The translations under genes and the position numbers were made by a program. This document shows, piece after piece, positions 33,887 through 43,320 of a stretch of DNA of 64,000 bases. Source of the DNA: Occultella aeris (GTDB lineage Bacteria > Actinomycetota > Actinomycetes > Actinomycetales > Beutenbergiaceae); contig NZ_CACRYJ010000034.1 in the NCBI RefSeq assembly GCF_902703175.1, forward strand, positions 120,694-184,693, read 5' to 3'. The notes below the pieces were generated by a model, which ran no database searches, had not been told where the DNA came from, and saw only the letters and a list, made by a program, of their open reading frames with translations. How positions within the stretch are numbered: the stretch's first letter is position 1; each line of letters begins with the position of its first letter.

Positions 33887-33900
33887 GGTAAGCGCTTTCA
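33887..33900. promoter_or_regulatory. Candidate autoregulatory LacI operator GGTAAGCGCTTTCA
   Basis: Core AAGCGCTT, as at 8513-8526. It overlaps the leaderless -10 (TACCCT, minus strand 33890-33885) of the LacI gene. Confidence 0.55.
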
Positions 33901-33934
33901 CGGACCTAGTGGGGGAGGATCCGAACCGCGGCGG

Positions 33935-34909
33935 TCAACTGTCCGGCTGGGCCATGCCTCGGATCCAGGCGGCGTCCTCGGGGAGGAGGTCGCGCGGCAG
34001 CGGAACGGGGACTTTGCCACCGGGCACACCGATCGCGACTATGGCGGTCCAGCTGCCCCCCGGTGCGGGACCGGGCACCTCCTCCATCATCCGGTACTCG
34101 GCGCGTTCGGTGAGGTGGGAGTCGATGAGGAGTGCCGCACCGTCGGGCACCAGGCCGATCACCGCGGCCAGGCACGCGCCCAGGTCGGCTCGGGCGTCGG
34201 GACCGGCGTACGGGCGGGACTGGAGCCCGAGCTCGCGTCCACCGGTCGGATCCTCCGGGTCCGGTGGGTACAGCAGGGCCTGCGCCACGAGTCGGCCGTC
34301 GCGCCGTAGCGCCACGCTGGCGAGGGGATCGAAGGCGGTGTGCGAACCGGCGGTGAAGTCCGCGACGAACTCCGCTCGGAGACGCCTCATCGGCGCGGCC
34401 GGCGACCACGCCGCGTGCTGGACCGTGTAGTGCTCGAGGAAGAGTCCCAGTGCCTCGTCGCGCTCGGTGTCCCGGATCGGTCCGACCGAGCCCTCCGGCC
34501 GTGGCTGCGCAGCCGCCCAGGCACGCAGCTCGGGACCCACGACGTAGCGCCACGGCGGCATCGCCTGGATAGCGACGCCGCCGTGACGCTCCGTCAGTGC
34601 GCGCAGGTCGCGATCCGGCTCCGTCAGCTTCAGATGGAGGGACGGTGAGGAGACCGCGACCTGCACGCGGAGCAGCTCATCGTCGACGCCCTGCCCGCGC
34701 ACGTCGGGCAGCACCTCGAGCACGAGTACGCGGGAGGCCGGGTGGAAATCGTTGTCGATCCCGCGGCAGTGGCCGAGCACCCGTCCGGCCGGGTCGACGG
34801 CGACGAAGGACCGCCGGTTGTTGCCGCCGCGCCATCGGTCGGGCAGCAGGTCGTCGAACGTCGCCCGGGACATCTCGACGTCGGCGTGGGTGGCGGGGCG
34901 AACCTGCAT
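33935..34909 (-). CDS. GNAT-family N-acetyltransferase
   Basis: 324 residues. An N-terminal GNAT domain begins 'VRPATHADVEMSRATFDDLLP' and contains 'VLVLEVLPDVRGQGVDDELL', where the acetyl-CoA pyrophosphate loop (R/Q-G-x-G) lies. A second, more divergent GNAT-like half follows (about 170-324), so this may be a fused tandem acetyltransferase. ATG 34909 is preferred to ATG 34930, because the domain starts at once. It lies 39 nt downstream of the MFS gene on the same strand and may be cotranscribed with it. Substrate unknown. Confidence 0.72.
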   Translation of the reverse strand: MQVRPATHADVEMSRATFDDLLPDRWRGGNNRRSFVAVDPAGRVLGHCRGIDNDFHPASRVLVLEVLPDVRGQGVDDELLRVQVAVSSPSLHLKLTEPDRDLRALTERHGGVAIQAMPPWRYVVGPELRAWAAAQPRPEGSVGPIRDTERDEALGLFLEHYTVQHAAWSPAAPMRRLRAEFVADFTAGSHTAFDPLASVALRRDGRLVAQALLYPPDPEDPTGGRELGLQSRPYAGPDARADLGACLAAVIGLVPDGAALLIDSHLTERAEYRMMEEVPGPAPGGSWTAIVAIGVPGGKVPVPLPRDLLPEDAAWIRGMAQPDS

Positions 34910-34948
34910 GGCGGCCAGTAGACCACGCACGCCGGGACGTGGTGCTCG

Positions 34949-36292
34949 TCAGTACCCGGTGCCGACGTCGGCATCCTCCAGTGCGGCCCGGTCGGCGTCG
35001 GCTCGAGCCACCACGGCCGGCGTGACCCGGGCCATCGCGTAGGCGACGAAGATCAGACACACCGCGACCGCACCGAGGAACACGGTGGGCAGCCCGAACG
35101 CCTCCCCGACCACGCCGCCGAGCAGGGCGCCGACCGGCATCGTGCCGTACATGAGGGTGGCCGAGGCCCCGCCGACCCGCCCGAGCATGACGTCCGGGAT
35201 CAGGCGCTGGCGCATGGCTCGGGTGATCACGTTGCCGACCATGTTGGTGAAGCCGATCACCACGAACGCGGTGCCGATCGCCCACGCGTTCGGCATCAGC
35301 ACTGGGACGGCTAGCAGCGCGGAGTTGACGATCCAGACGATCGCGAGCAGCCGCGTCTCGCGGATCCGTCCGAGCAGATGCTCGGCCAGCACCGAGCCGA
35401 GCACGGCCCCGATCGCCACGGTGGTGATGAGGATCGCGTACAACTGCTCGGTGAGGTCAACGGCCGAGGTCGGCCCGACGAGCCACAGCACGAACACGGC
35501 GAAGTAGGCGGTGTTCGCGAGGTTCATCGCGGCCCCGGTGATGACCAGCGGTCGCAGGACCGGGTGAGCGAGCAGGTAGCGCAGGCCCTCCCGGATTCGG
35601 GCGCCCATCGACTCGGCGGGGGTCGCATCCTGGGATCCGCGGACCGCCGGCTCCGCCATTCGGACCCCGCCCACATGATCGCCCGCCCGGTACGAGCCCC
35701 GCAGGCCGAGGCCGATGCACCCGATCGCGATACCGCAGAGCAGTCCCGGCACACCGAACGCCCAGGCCGGCCCGACGGTGAGCAGGAAGCCGCCCAGCGG
35801 CGCGCCCACGAACTGGTTCGCGACCTGTTGGACGCCGAGCAACCGGCCGTTCCCGGACGCCAGGCGTGAACGCGGCGTCACGGCCGGGATGAGGGTGCCC
35901 GCTGCGGTGTCCGCGAACACCTCGGCGGCACCGAACACGAGCAACAGGCCGAGCAGCACCGGCATGGACAGCGCGTCGGCGAGCGCGGCACCTGTCGCGA
36001 GGGTGAGCACTGCCATCCGTAGCGCCATCGCCACGAGCATGATCCGCCGTCGATCACCGCGATCGATCAGCGCACCCGCGTACAGGCCGAGCAGCAGCCA
36101 CGGCAGCCAGGTCGCGGCGGAGAGCAGTGAGATCCGTAGCGGCGACGTCGTGAGCCCGAGGCCTATCAGCGGCACGGCCACCAGCAGGATCCCGTCGGCC
36201 AGATTGGAGGAGGCGGTCGAGGCGAAGAGGGCGACGAACCGGCGCCCCAGTGGCACGAGGGTCTTCGATGCGGTGTCGACTGATGCGGTCAC
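34949..36292 (-). CDS. MFS transporter (EntS/MFS_3-like exporter)
   Basis: 447 residues with 10-12 hydrophobic helices and the MFS loop motif 'GALIDRGDRRRIML' (about residues 73-86). The overall form resembles the MFS_3 group that includes the enterobactin exporter EntS and macrolide-efflux pumps, so it probably exports a drug or secondary metabolite. It is divergent from an ArsR-type gene, with an operator array between them; regulator-exporter pairs of this type respond to the exported compound (family knowledge). Confidence 0.85.
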   Translation of the reverse strand: MTASVDTASKTLVPLGRRFVALFASTASSNLADGILLVAVPLIGLGLTTSPLRISLLSAATWLPWLLLGLYAGALIDRGDRRRIMLVAMALRMAVLTLATGAALADALSMPVLLGLLLVFGAAEVFADTAAGTLIPAVTPRSRLASGNGRLLGVQQVANQFVGAPLGGFLLTVGPAWAFGVPGLLCGIAIGCIGLGLRGSYRAGDHVGGVRMAEPAVRGSQDATPAESMGARIREGLRYLLAHPVLRPLVITGAAMNLANTAYFAVFVLWLVGPTSAVDLTEQLYAILITTVAIGAVLGSVLAEHLLGRIRETRLLAIVWIVNSALLAVPVLMPNAWAIGTAFVVIGFTNMVGNVITRAMRQRLIPDVMLGRVGGASATLMYGTMPVGALLGGVVGEAFGLPTVFLGAVAVCLIFVAYAMARVTPAVVARADADRAALEDADVGTGY

Positions 36293-36316
36293 GGTGGGAG
36301 CTCCTCATAGACTGAA

Positions 36317-36358
36317 CAGAGAAAGTGATGCAGAGAAACCTATGCAGAGAAATCTCTG
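36317..36358. promoter_or_regulatory. Operator array between MFS and ArsR genes
   Basis: CAGAGAAA occurs three times at a 14-bp period (36317-36324, 36331-36338, 36345-36352). The last copy is part of an inverted repeat CAGAGA-AA-TCTCTG (36345-36358). It is placed in the 101-bp divergent gap, so it probably binds the ArsR-type protein. Confidence 0.6.
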
Positions 36359-36393
36359 GAACTGTAGCGCCGTGTGCGCGGGAGGGCAAGGAC

Positions 36394-36966
36394 ATGGACG
36401 AACTCGCGCATGAGCCGCGGCTGGATGCCGCGGCGATGAAGGCGTTCGCACACCCGCTCCGGCTCCGGATGTTCTCGGTGCTCTCGAACGGCGGCCCGGC
36501 CACGGCCACCCGCCTGGCGGAGCGGCTGGGCGAGAACACCGCCCAGACCAGCTATCACCTGCGCCAGCTCGAGCGGCACGGACTCGTCGAGGAGGACACC
36601 GGCCTCGGCAAGGGGCGGGAACGCTGGTGGCGCGCCGCCTCGTTCAGCATGCAACGCACCGACGATGGGGCCGGGCCGGTGCAGGCGATCCTGCGTTCGG
36701 CGATCGTGGAGGACCAGGCGGCGACCCTGCAGACCTGGCTCTCCGACGACTCCGCCCCGCAGGAGTGGGTGACGGCGTCCCTGGAGCAGTCCACGACTGC
36801 CGTCCTCACGGCGCCCGAACTGGCCGCTCTGAACCGGGAGGTCCAGGAGGTGATCGACCGGCATACCTCAGCGGGGTCCGGGCGAGAAGCTGCGCTGCGC
36901 GAGGGGTCGGCGGGCCTGCGTCGGATCAGGGTGTACTACGACGGGTTCCCGCTCCCGTTGGACTGA
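36394..36966 (+). CDS. ArsR/helix-turn-helix-domain regulator
   Basis: 190 residues. The winged helix is near residues 12-85 ('AFAHPLRLRMFSVLSNGG', recognition helix 'NTAQTSYHLRQLERHGLVEED', wing 'GKGRERWWRA'). The C-terminal ~90 residues form a helical effector part common in actinobacterial HTH_20 regulators beside MFS pumps. ATG 36394 is chosen because the family begins close to this point; the in-frame start at 36325 would lie inside the operator array. It probably represses the divergent transporter and itself. Confidence 0.88.
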   Translation: MDELAHEPRLDAAAMKAFAHPLRLRMFSVLSNGGPATATRLAERLGENTAQTSYHLRQLERHGLVEEDTGLGKGRERWWRAASFSMQRTDDGAGPVQAILRSAIVEDQAATLQTWLSDDSAPQEWVTASLEQSTTAVLTAPELAALNREVQEVIDRHTSAGSGREAALREGSAGLRRIRVYYDGFPLPLD

Positions 36967-37017
36967 CCGCACGACGCTGCCGGGATCCGCACCGGGGTGG
37001 ACGCCCGGGGCGCGTTC

Positions 37018-38208
37018 TCAGGCTGAGGCGAGCCAGGCGCTCGGGTCCTCGATCACGGTCGCGAGCGCGGCACGGGCCGCGCCGGTGAGCGCGGGTCGGT
37101 CGCCCGCGACCGACGCACGTACCTGCGCCGGTGCCCACGGCGCGGCCAGCACGCGCAGGGCGAGTTCCCGCTCGAGCTCGGGCCGGAGGTGCTCGGTCAA
37201 CGGGGCGAAGGTGTTGCCCAGCACCACCTCGGAGACGTCGACGAGGTTGATGAAGGCCCCGACGGCCGTCCCGAGTGCACGTGCCGCGGCGTCGACGGCG
37301 GCGCGCGCGTCCGGATCTCCCGCCGAGAGGGCGGCGATCAGGTCCGGCGTGCGGGCATCCTCGGCCAGGCCGGCGCGGCTGAGCAGGGCCGCGGTTCCTG
37401 CGTAGGTCTCCAGGCATCCCGTCGCGCCGCACCGGCAAGCAGGGCCGGTCGGATCCACGCAGACGTGCCCGAGCTCGCCACTCCAGCCGTGCTCGCCGGC
37501 GAAGAACTCGCCGCCGTGCACGATCGCGGCACCGATGCCCACGCTTCCCGACAGGTACAGGAACGAGTCGCCCCCGGAGCCTGCGGCCAGCTCGGCACCG
37601 GCCGCGAACCTGGCCTCGTTGCCCAGGTGCAGGCGCCCGCCCGGGATCGGTGCGCCGAGCAGGTCCGCCGGGGTGACGTCCGTCCAGCCGAGGTTCGGTG
37701 CCCGCAGCAGCACGCCGCCGCGCAGCAGGCCCGGCAGGGCCAGGCCCGTTCCGGCCAGCCTGGTACCGCCGGCCGTGGTCACCGCCTCGGCTCCCAGTGC
37801 CCCCAACTCGGCGAGCACCTGCGCCGGATCGGACCCGCGCAGGTCCCGCTCGCGCGTCGCCTCACCGAGCACGGTCCCGGACAGGTCGAGGACCCGTGCG
37901 CCCAGGTAGTCGATGTTCACCTCGAGGCCGAGGGCGCCGACCGTGCCGGGGGCGGGTCGCAGCGGGATGGCCGGTCGCCCGGCGAGGCCGGCCGTCAGTG
38001 GGGCGTCCTCGGCGACGAGCCCACCCTCGATGAGTTCGGTGACCAGCCGCGAGACGGTCGCCCGGGTCAGGCCGGTCGCCGTGGCCACGTCGGCTCGTGA
38101 CGGCGGGGTCGGTGCGCTCACCACGGTCCGGGCGATCAGGGACAGGTTGTGTTCACGCAGTGTCTCCTGGCGCACGGCGCCGCCGCCTCGTCCGCCGTTG
38201 CCTCGCAT
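37018..38208 (-). CDS. xylR: ROK-family repressor of the xylose operon (XylR type)
   Basis: 396 residues. The N-terminal winged helix (about 12-80, 'SRADVATATGLTRATVSRLVTELIEGGLV') is fused to a ROK sugar-kinase-like domain. The ROK zinc motif is intact: GELGH followed by C-x(n)-CRCGATGCLE. It is divergent from xylA with an 79-bp gap that holds the xylA promoter. In this arrangement the ROK protein releases DNA on binding xylose (established for XylR). The start ATG 38208 is just upstream of the xylA -35. Confidence 0.88.
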   Translation of the reverse strand: MRGNGGRGGGAVRQETLREHNLSLIARTVVSAPTPPSRADVATATGLTRATVSRLVTELIEGGLVAEDAPLTAGLAGRPAIPLRPAPGTVGALGLEVNIDYLGARVLDLSGTVLGEATRERDLRGSDPAQVLAELGALGAEAVTTAGGTRLAGTGLALPGLLRGGVLLRAPNLGWTDVTPADLLGAPIPGGRLHLGNEARFAAGAELAAGSGGDSFLYLSGSVGIGAAIVHGGEFFAGEHGWSGELGHVCVDPTGPACRCGATGCLETYAGTAALLSRAGLAEDARTPDLIAALSAGDPDARAAVDAAARALGTAVGAFINLVDVSEVVLGNTFAPLTEHLRPELERELALRVLAAPWAPAQVRASVAGDRPALTGAARAALATVIEDPSAWLASA

Positions 38209-38211
38209 GGC

Positions 38212-38240
38212 TTGACCCTAACCGAATCGATGGATAAGTT
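38212..38240 (+). promoter_or_regulatory. xylA promoter
   Basis: TTGACC (38212-38217) and TAAGTT (38235-38240) with a 17-nt spacer, 48 nt before the xylA ATG. The spacer contains the palindrome ATCGAT (38226-38231), a possible part of the XylR site. Confidence 0.65.
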
Positions 38241-38287
38241 CAGCAGCACAACAAATCTGAGTTCCACCCAGACCAAGGAGCCCCGCG

Positions 38288-39469
38288 ATGGTGCGCACGC
38301 CCACTGCTGATGACAAGTTCTCGTTCGGCCTCTGGACGGTCGGCTGGACGGCCCGCGACCAGTTCGGCGAAGCGACCCGCCCCGCCCTTGACCCCCGCGA
38401 GTACGCGACGAAGCTCGCCGAGGTCGGCGCCTGGGGAATCACGTTCCACGACGACGACGTGGTTCCGTTCGGCAGCGACGACGCCACCCGTGAGCAGATC
38501 CTGACCGACTTCAAGAAGACCACCGACGAGGCCGGTCTCGTGATCGAGATGGTCACCACGAACCTGTTCAGCCACCCGGTGTTCAAGGACGGCGGGTTCA
38601 CGTCGAACGACCGCTCCGTGCGCCGGTTCGCGCTGCGGAAGGTGCTCCGCAACGTGGACCTGGCCGCCTCCCTCGGCGCGTCCACGTTCGTGATGTGGGG
38701 CGGGCGCGAGGGCAGCGAGTACGACGGCGTCAAGGACGTCAACGCCGCCCTGAACCGCTATCGCGAGAGCGTCGACATCGTGGCGGCGTACATCAAGGAA
38801 AAAGGTTACGGCCTCCGGATCGCCCTTGAGCCGAAGCCGAACGAGCCGCGCGGCGACATCCTGCTGCCCACCGTGGGCCACGCGCTCGGCTTCATCGCCG
38901 AGCTCGAGCACGGGGACATCGTCGGCCTGAACCCCGAGACCGGGCACGAGCAGATGGCGGGCCTGAACTACACCCACGGCCTCGGCCAGGCGCTGTGGTC
39001 CGGCAAGCTCTTCCACATCGACCTGAACGGGCAGCGGTCCATCAAGTACGACCAGGACCTGGTGTTCGGTCACGGCGACCTGCTCTCCGCGTTCTTCACC
39101 GTGGACCTGCTCGAGAACGGCTTCCCGGGTGGCGGACCCACCTACGACGGTCCCCGCCACTACGACTACAAGCCGTCCCGCACCGAGGGTCTCGAGGGCG
39201 TCTGGGACTCCGCCCGGGCGAACATGGAGACCTACCTGCTGCTCGCCGAGAAGGCGAAGGCCTACCGGGCGGACCCGGCCGTGCAGGAGGCGTTCGTGAC
39301 CTCCGGTGTGCTCGAGCTTTCCGAGAGCACCCTTGGCGAGGGCGAGAGCGTGGCGGACCTGCTCGCCGACCGGACCGCGTTCGAGGACTACGACGCCGAT
39401 GCCGCCGGTGAGCGTGAGTACGCGTTCGTGCGGCTGAACCAGTTGGCGATCCAGCACCTCATCGGCTAG
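38288..39469 (+). CDS. xylA: Xylose isomerase
   Basis: 393 residues, the length of the short (group I) actinobacterial xylose isomerases that convert D-xylose to D-xylulose. Catalytic and metal residues fall at the same numbers as in the Streptomyces enzymes: H54 in 'FHDDD', E181 and K183 in 'LEPKP'. The later '[14 protein letters not shown]' and 'HIDLNGQ' blocks carry further metal ligands. ATG 38288 follows an AAGGAG site. It is first in an operon with xylB (11-nt gap) and a cupin gene, under the divergent ROK repressor. Confidence 0.97.
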   Translation: MVRTPTADDKFSFGLWTVGWTARDQFGEATRPALDPREYATKLAEVGAWGITFHDDDVVPFGSDDATREQILTDFKKTTDEAGLVIEMVTTNLFSHPVFKDGGFTSNDRSVRRFALRKVLRNVDLAASLGASTFVMWGGREGSEYDGVKDVNAALNRYRESVDIVAAYIKEKGYGLRIALEPKPNEPRGDILLPTVGHALGFIAELEHGDIVGLNPETGHEQMAGLNYTHGLGQALWSGKLFHIDLNGQRSIKYDQDLVFGHGDLLSAFFTVDLLENGFPGGGPTYDGPRHYDYKPSRTEGLEGVWDSARANMETYLLLAEKAKAYRADPAVQEAFVTSGVLELSESTLGEGESVADLLADRTAFEDYDADAAGEREYAFVRLNQLAIQHLIG

Positions 39470-39479
39470 GTGTAGACCC

Positions 39480-40928
39480 ATGACGTCGACGTCGCAGCAG
39501 CTCGTGGCCGGGGTGGACTCCTCCACCCAGTCGTGCAAGGTGGTCATCCGCGACGCGCGGACCGGGGCGCTTGTGCGCTTCGGTTCCGCGCCGCACCCGA
39601 ACGGCACCGAGGTGGATCCCGAGGCCTGGTGGGACGCCCTCCAGGTGGCGATCGGCGCTGCCGGTGGCCTCGACGACGTCGACGCGGTCTCGGTCGGCGG
39701 CCAGCAGCACGGCATGGTCGCCCTCGACGCCGATGGCGCCGTGGTCCGTCCTGCGCTGCTGTGGAACGACACCCGCAGCGCGCAGGCGGCCCTTGACCTG
39801 ATCGCCGAACTGGGCGACGGCACGCCGGGCTCCGGCGAGCGGGCGTGGGCGCAGGCGACCGGCAGCGTGCCGGTCGCCTCGTACACGATCACGAAGCTGC
39901 GCTGGCTCGCCGAGCACGAGCCGCAGAACGCCGCCCGGGTCGAGGCCGTGGCGCTGCCGCACGACTGGCTGACCTGGCGCCTGGCCGGGGACGGGCCTGG
40001 CACCGACGGCCTGAGCCGCCTCACCACGGACCGCTCGGACGCCTCCGGCACAGGCTACTTCGACGCCGCCCGGAATGCCTACCGGTTCGACCTGCTCGAG
40101 CGCGCGTTCGGGCGCCGGATCGGCGTACCCGCCGTGATCGGCCCCAGCGAGCAGGCCCGCAGCCGCGACGGCCTGGTGCTCGGCGCGGGCGCCGGGGACA
40201 ACGCGGGGGCCGCGCTCGGCCTCGGCCTGGGCCGGGGTGACGTCGCGATCTCGATCGGTACCTCCGGCGTAGTCAGCGCCGTGTCGCAGACCCCGACGGC
40301 GGACGCGTCCGGTCTGGTCTCCGGGTTCGCCGATGCCACGGGTCTGTTCCTGCCGCTCGCGGCCACCCTCAACGGCAGCAGGGTCCTGGATGCGATGGGT
40401 ACCCTGCTCGGGCGGCCCCACCGTGAGCTCGCCGAACTCGCGCTGAGCGCCCCGGCCGGGTCCGACGGCCTGGTCCTGGTGCCCTACTTCGAGGGCGAGC
40501 GCACCCCGAACAGACCGGACGCCACCGGCGCGATTCACGGCGTACGCCTGCAGAACACGACGCCCGCGCACCTGGCCAGGGCCGCCGTCGAGGGCCTGCT
40601 CTGCGGCCTCGCGGACGGACTGGACGCCCTGCGCGGCCAGAACGCCGAGGTGGACCGGATCGTCCTGATCGGTGGCGCCGCCCAGTCCGAGGCCGTCCGG
40701 CGGATCGCGCCGAGTGTGCTGGGCCTGGACGTGACCGTGCCGAAGCCGGGTGAGTACGTGGCCGACGGCGCGGCCCGCCAGGCCGCGTGGGTGCTGCTCG
40801 GCGAGGACGAGGCGCCGCGCTGGCCGCTCGCGGGGGAGCAGACCTACAGCGCCGAGACAGGGGTCACGCCGGGGCTGCGCGAGCGTTACGCCCTCGCTCG
40901 CGAGCTGACCCTGACCGCCGAGCGCTGA
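39480..40928 (+). CDS. xylB: Xylulokinase
   Basis: 482 residues of the FGGY kinase family; phosphorylates D-xylulose to feed the pentose phosphate pathway. Visible blocks: '[10 protein letters not shown]' (phosphate loop), '[10 protein letters not shown]' with the catalytic-region aspartate, '[11 protein letters not shown]' with the catalytic Asp of the second domain, 'SIGTSG' and the adenine-binding '[13 protein letters not shown]'. It directly follows xylA and is followed after 1 nt by the cupin gene. Confidence 0.95.
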   Translation: MTSTSQQLVAGVDSSTQSCKVVIRDARTGALVRFGSAPHPNGTEVDPEAWWDALQVAIGAAGGLDDVDAVSVGGQQHGMVALDADGAVVRPALLWNDTRSAQAALDLIAELGDGTPGSGERAWAQATGSVPVASYTITKLRWLAEHEPQNAARVEAVALPHDWLTWRLAGDGPGTDGLSRLTTDRSDASGTGYFDAARNAYRFDLLERAFGRRIGVPAVIGPSEQARSRDGLVLGAGAGDNAGAALGLGLGRGDVAISIGTSGVVSAVSQTPTADASGLVSGFADATGLFLPLAATLNGSRVLDAMGTLLGRPHRELAELALSAPAGSDGLVLVPYFEGERTPNRPDATGAIHGVRLQNTTPAHLARAAVEGLLCGLADGLDALRGQNAEVDRIVLIGGAAQSEAVRRIAPSVLGLDVTVPKPGEYVADGAARQAAWVLLGEDEAPRWPLAGEQTYSAETGVTPGLRERYALARELTLTAER

Positions 40929-40929
40929 C

Positions 40930-41286
40930 GTGCGCAGGTTCGAGCTGCCGCGGCGCACCATCGAGGCCTTCGAGAGCGTCGGCATCGAGATGGATTTCCT
41001 GCCTCGCGTGGCCGGCGCGGCCGAATCGTCCGTGCACGTCGCCACCCTCGAGCCGGGCGGCACGATCGGTCTGCATCGCGCCACGAAGTCGCAGATGTTC
41101 GCGGTGATCGCGGGCGAGGGGCAGGTGGCGAGCTCCGATGGGGTGCGCGTCACGTTGTCCGCTGGCCAGCTGGTCATCTGGGAAGCCGGTGAGATGCACC
41201 AGTCCTGGGCGAGCACGGCGATGTCGGTGGTGATCGTCGAGTCGGACGGGCGGTTCGAGACGACCGAGCATCACCGTGAGCTGTAG
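40930..41286 (+). CDS. Small cupin-domain protein
   Basis: 118 residues forming a single cupin barrel: 'VATLEPGGTIGLHRATKSQMFAVIAGEG' holds motif 1 and 'LSAGQLVIWEAGEMHQSW' motif 2. Only part of the usual His/His/Glu metal set is present, so catalytic activity is uncertain. The GTG at 40930 lies 1 nt after the xylB stop, so it is part of the xyl mRNA. Function unknown; cupins in sugar operons may act as isomerases, epimerases or sensors. Confidence 0.78.
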   Translation: MRRFELPRRTIEAFESVGIEMDFLPRVAGAAESSVHVATLEPGGTIGLHRATKSQMFAVIAGEGQVASSDGVRVTLSAGQLVIWEAGEMHQSWASTAMSVVIVESDGRFETTEHHREL

Positions 41287-41328
41287 GCGTCGACGAGGTG
41301 TCGAGCAAGCCTGGCCGATACTGGGGTG

Positions 41329-42075
41329 GTGAAGACGGAGGGCAGGCGCTGGTGGCGGCCGCGTGACGGCAGGGTCGGCGACGCACCGGAGCAGGTCCAC
41401 CCTCGCCATGTCGGCATCGTCATGGACGGGAACCGGCGCTGGGCCCAGGCGATCGGCCGGGCCCCGAGTTTCGGCCACCGGGCGGGCGCCGACCATCTCG
41501 GCGAGGTCCTGGACTGGCTGAGGACGCGTGGCGTCGACCACGTCAGCGTGTTCGTCCTCTCGGCCGACAACATCCGGAAGCGTTCGACCGCAGAGGTCGG
41601 CTACCTCTTCGACCTCATCGAGTCCGTCCTGCCGGCGACCATCGAGCGGACGCAGCACTGGCAGGTCCACCTCTCCGGCGACCTGGCCCTGGTGTCGCCA
41701 GGCGCGCGCCGAGCACTGCGACGTGCCGTCGAGAGCAGCCAGGGACGGGCCGGCCATCTCACGCTCGCCATCGGCTATGACCCACACGCGGACATCGTCG
41801 CCGGCGTGCGTGCGGCGCTAGCGGACGGTGCCGCGGATCGGGACGGCGCCGGCCTGGTCGAGGCGATCAGCGAGTGGCTGCCGGGCGGGCCGGTTCGTGA
41901 CATCGACCTGGTCATCCGCACCAGCGGTGAACGCCGGATCTCGGGCTTCTTCCCGTGGCAGGCCGCCCGCGCCGAGATCATCTTCTCACCCAAGATGTGG
42001 CCCGCGTTCACCGAGGCCGACCTCGATGTCGCGCTCGCGGAGTACGGCCGCCGACGCGCGGCAGCCGACACCTGA
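41329..42075 (+). CDS. Cis-prenyltransferase (isoprenyl diphosphate synthase, UppS family)
   Basis: 248 residues. Family motifs are clear: 'HVGIVMDGNRRWA' with the Mg-binding Asp (about residue 33), 'FGHRAGADH', 'VSVFVLSADNIRK' and 'DLVIRTSGERRISGFFPWQAARAE' near the end, the last partly diverged from the usual RTSGEQRxSNFLLWQ. It makes a Z-prenyl diphosphate, in actinobacteria either decaprenyl/undecaprenyl or a short-chain product. GTG 41329 is preferred to GTG 41326 because a -10 (GATACT, 41317-41322) then lies 6 nt away. It may be a second copy beside a housekeeping uppS. Confidence 0.85.
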   Translation: MKTEGRRWWRPRDGRVGDAPEQVHPRHVGIVMDGNRRWAQAIGRAPSFGHRAGADHLGEVLDWLRTRGVDHVSVFVLSADNIRKRSTAEVGYLFDLIESVLPATIERTQHWQVHLSGDLALVSPGARRALRRAVESSQGRAGHLTLAIGYDPHADIVAGVRAALADGAADRDGAGLVEAISEWLPGGPVRDIDLVIRTSGERRISGFFPWQAARAEIIFSPKMWPAFTEADLDVALAEYGRRRAAADT

Positions 42076-42113
42076 CCGCGACGGTCGATCCCGGTCCGGC
42101 GCCCGATCTCGTC

Positions 42114-43317
42114 TCATGGGCCGACCACCACCTCGAACCAGTTCCGCCGGCCGACCTTCAGGATGGCGCCGGTCGAGATCGCCGGGCGCGCGTCGCCGTT
42201 CCGCAGCGGCGCCGAGTCGAGGGACACGGCGCCGTCGGCGATCAGGCGTCGGGCGGCATTGCGAGACAGTTCCGGTCGGGCAGCCAGGACGATCTCGAGC
42301 ACCGCACTGGTGGGCGAGACGGTGAGGTGAGGGACGCCGTCGGGCAGTCCGTTGCCCGAGAACACGCGCGTGAACTCCGCCCGTGCCCGCCCGCCCGCGA
42401 CCGAGCCGTGGTAGCGGGCCACGTCCGCCTCGGCGAGGTCGAGCTTCGCATCGCGGCTGCTCGCGCCGCCCTGCCGCGCTCGGCTCTCGAGATCCTTCAC
42501 GACGGCGTCGGGCAGGTCCGTGTAGACGCGCGCCCAGGCGCCGATCAGGTCGTCCTGGAGCGTCATCAACCGTCCGAACTTCTCGGACGGGGCGTGCGCC
42601 AGGGCGACGTAGTTGTTCAGTGACTTCGACTGCTTCGCGCCACCGTCCAGCCCGGGCGTGATGGTGCTCGTGATGACGGTCTGCGGGCGCTGGCCGTGCT
42701 TGGCCTGCAGGTCGCGGCCGACGGTCTCGTTGAACAGCTGGTCCGAGCCGACGATCGTCAGGTCGGAACCGAGCGCGACGCTGTCGTAGCCCTGCAGCAC
42801 CGGGTAGATCAGCTCGTGGACGCCGATCTCCTGACCCTCGCGGATGCGTGCCTTGAACATGTCGGCGTGCGATGAGCTGGGCGTGGGTGACGAGGCCGAG
42901 CTCGCTGACCAGGTCGGCGATGGCCATCCCGTCGAACCACTCGGAGTTGCGGCGGACCTCGAGCACCTCCGGGTCGTCGCGAAGCACCATGGTGACCTGG
43001 CTCAGGAACGCCTGGGCGTTCGTCTCGATCTCGTCCGGGGTGAGTACCGGCCTGGTCCGGCTGCGTCCGGTCGGGTCGCCGATCCGGGTGGTGGTGTCGC
43101 CGATCAGAAACACGACGACGTGCCCGAGGTCCTGCAGGTAGCGCATCATACAGAGGTTGACCGCGTGGCCCAGATGCAGGTCAGGCGCCGTGCAGTCGAC
43201 GCCGAACTTGATCCGCATCGGCCGCCCCGATGCGAGTCGGTCGATCAGGTCGGTGCGGCCGAAGATCTGGTCGGTCGTCCGTCCCAGGTGGGTGAGCACG
43301 GCCTGGCTGTCGTTCAT
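42114..43317 (-). pseudogene. tyrS: Tyrosyl-tRNA synthetase gene with an internal frameshift
   Basis: From ATG 43317 the first frame encodes the Rossmann catalytic domain with H48-L-G-H51 and continues to '...HAQLIAR'. The expected next residues 'DMFKARIREGQEIG' are found one frame over, followed by 'GSDQLFNETVGRDLQ', the K-x-SKS loop (KQSKS) and a C-terminal S4-like domain, to the TGA at 42114. Removing one base of the GG at 42864-42865 restores a 400-residue enzyme of normal class-I TyrRS length. Either the strain has lost this copy and has another TyrRS, or the base is a sequencing error; the protein is otherwise intact. Confidence 0.85.
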
Positions 43318-43320
43318 TTA

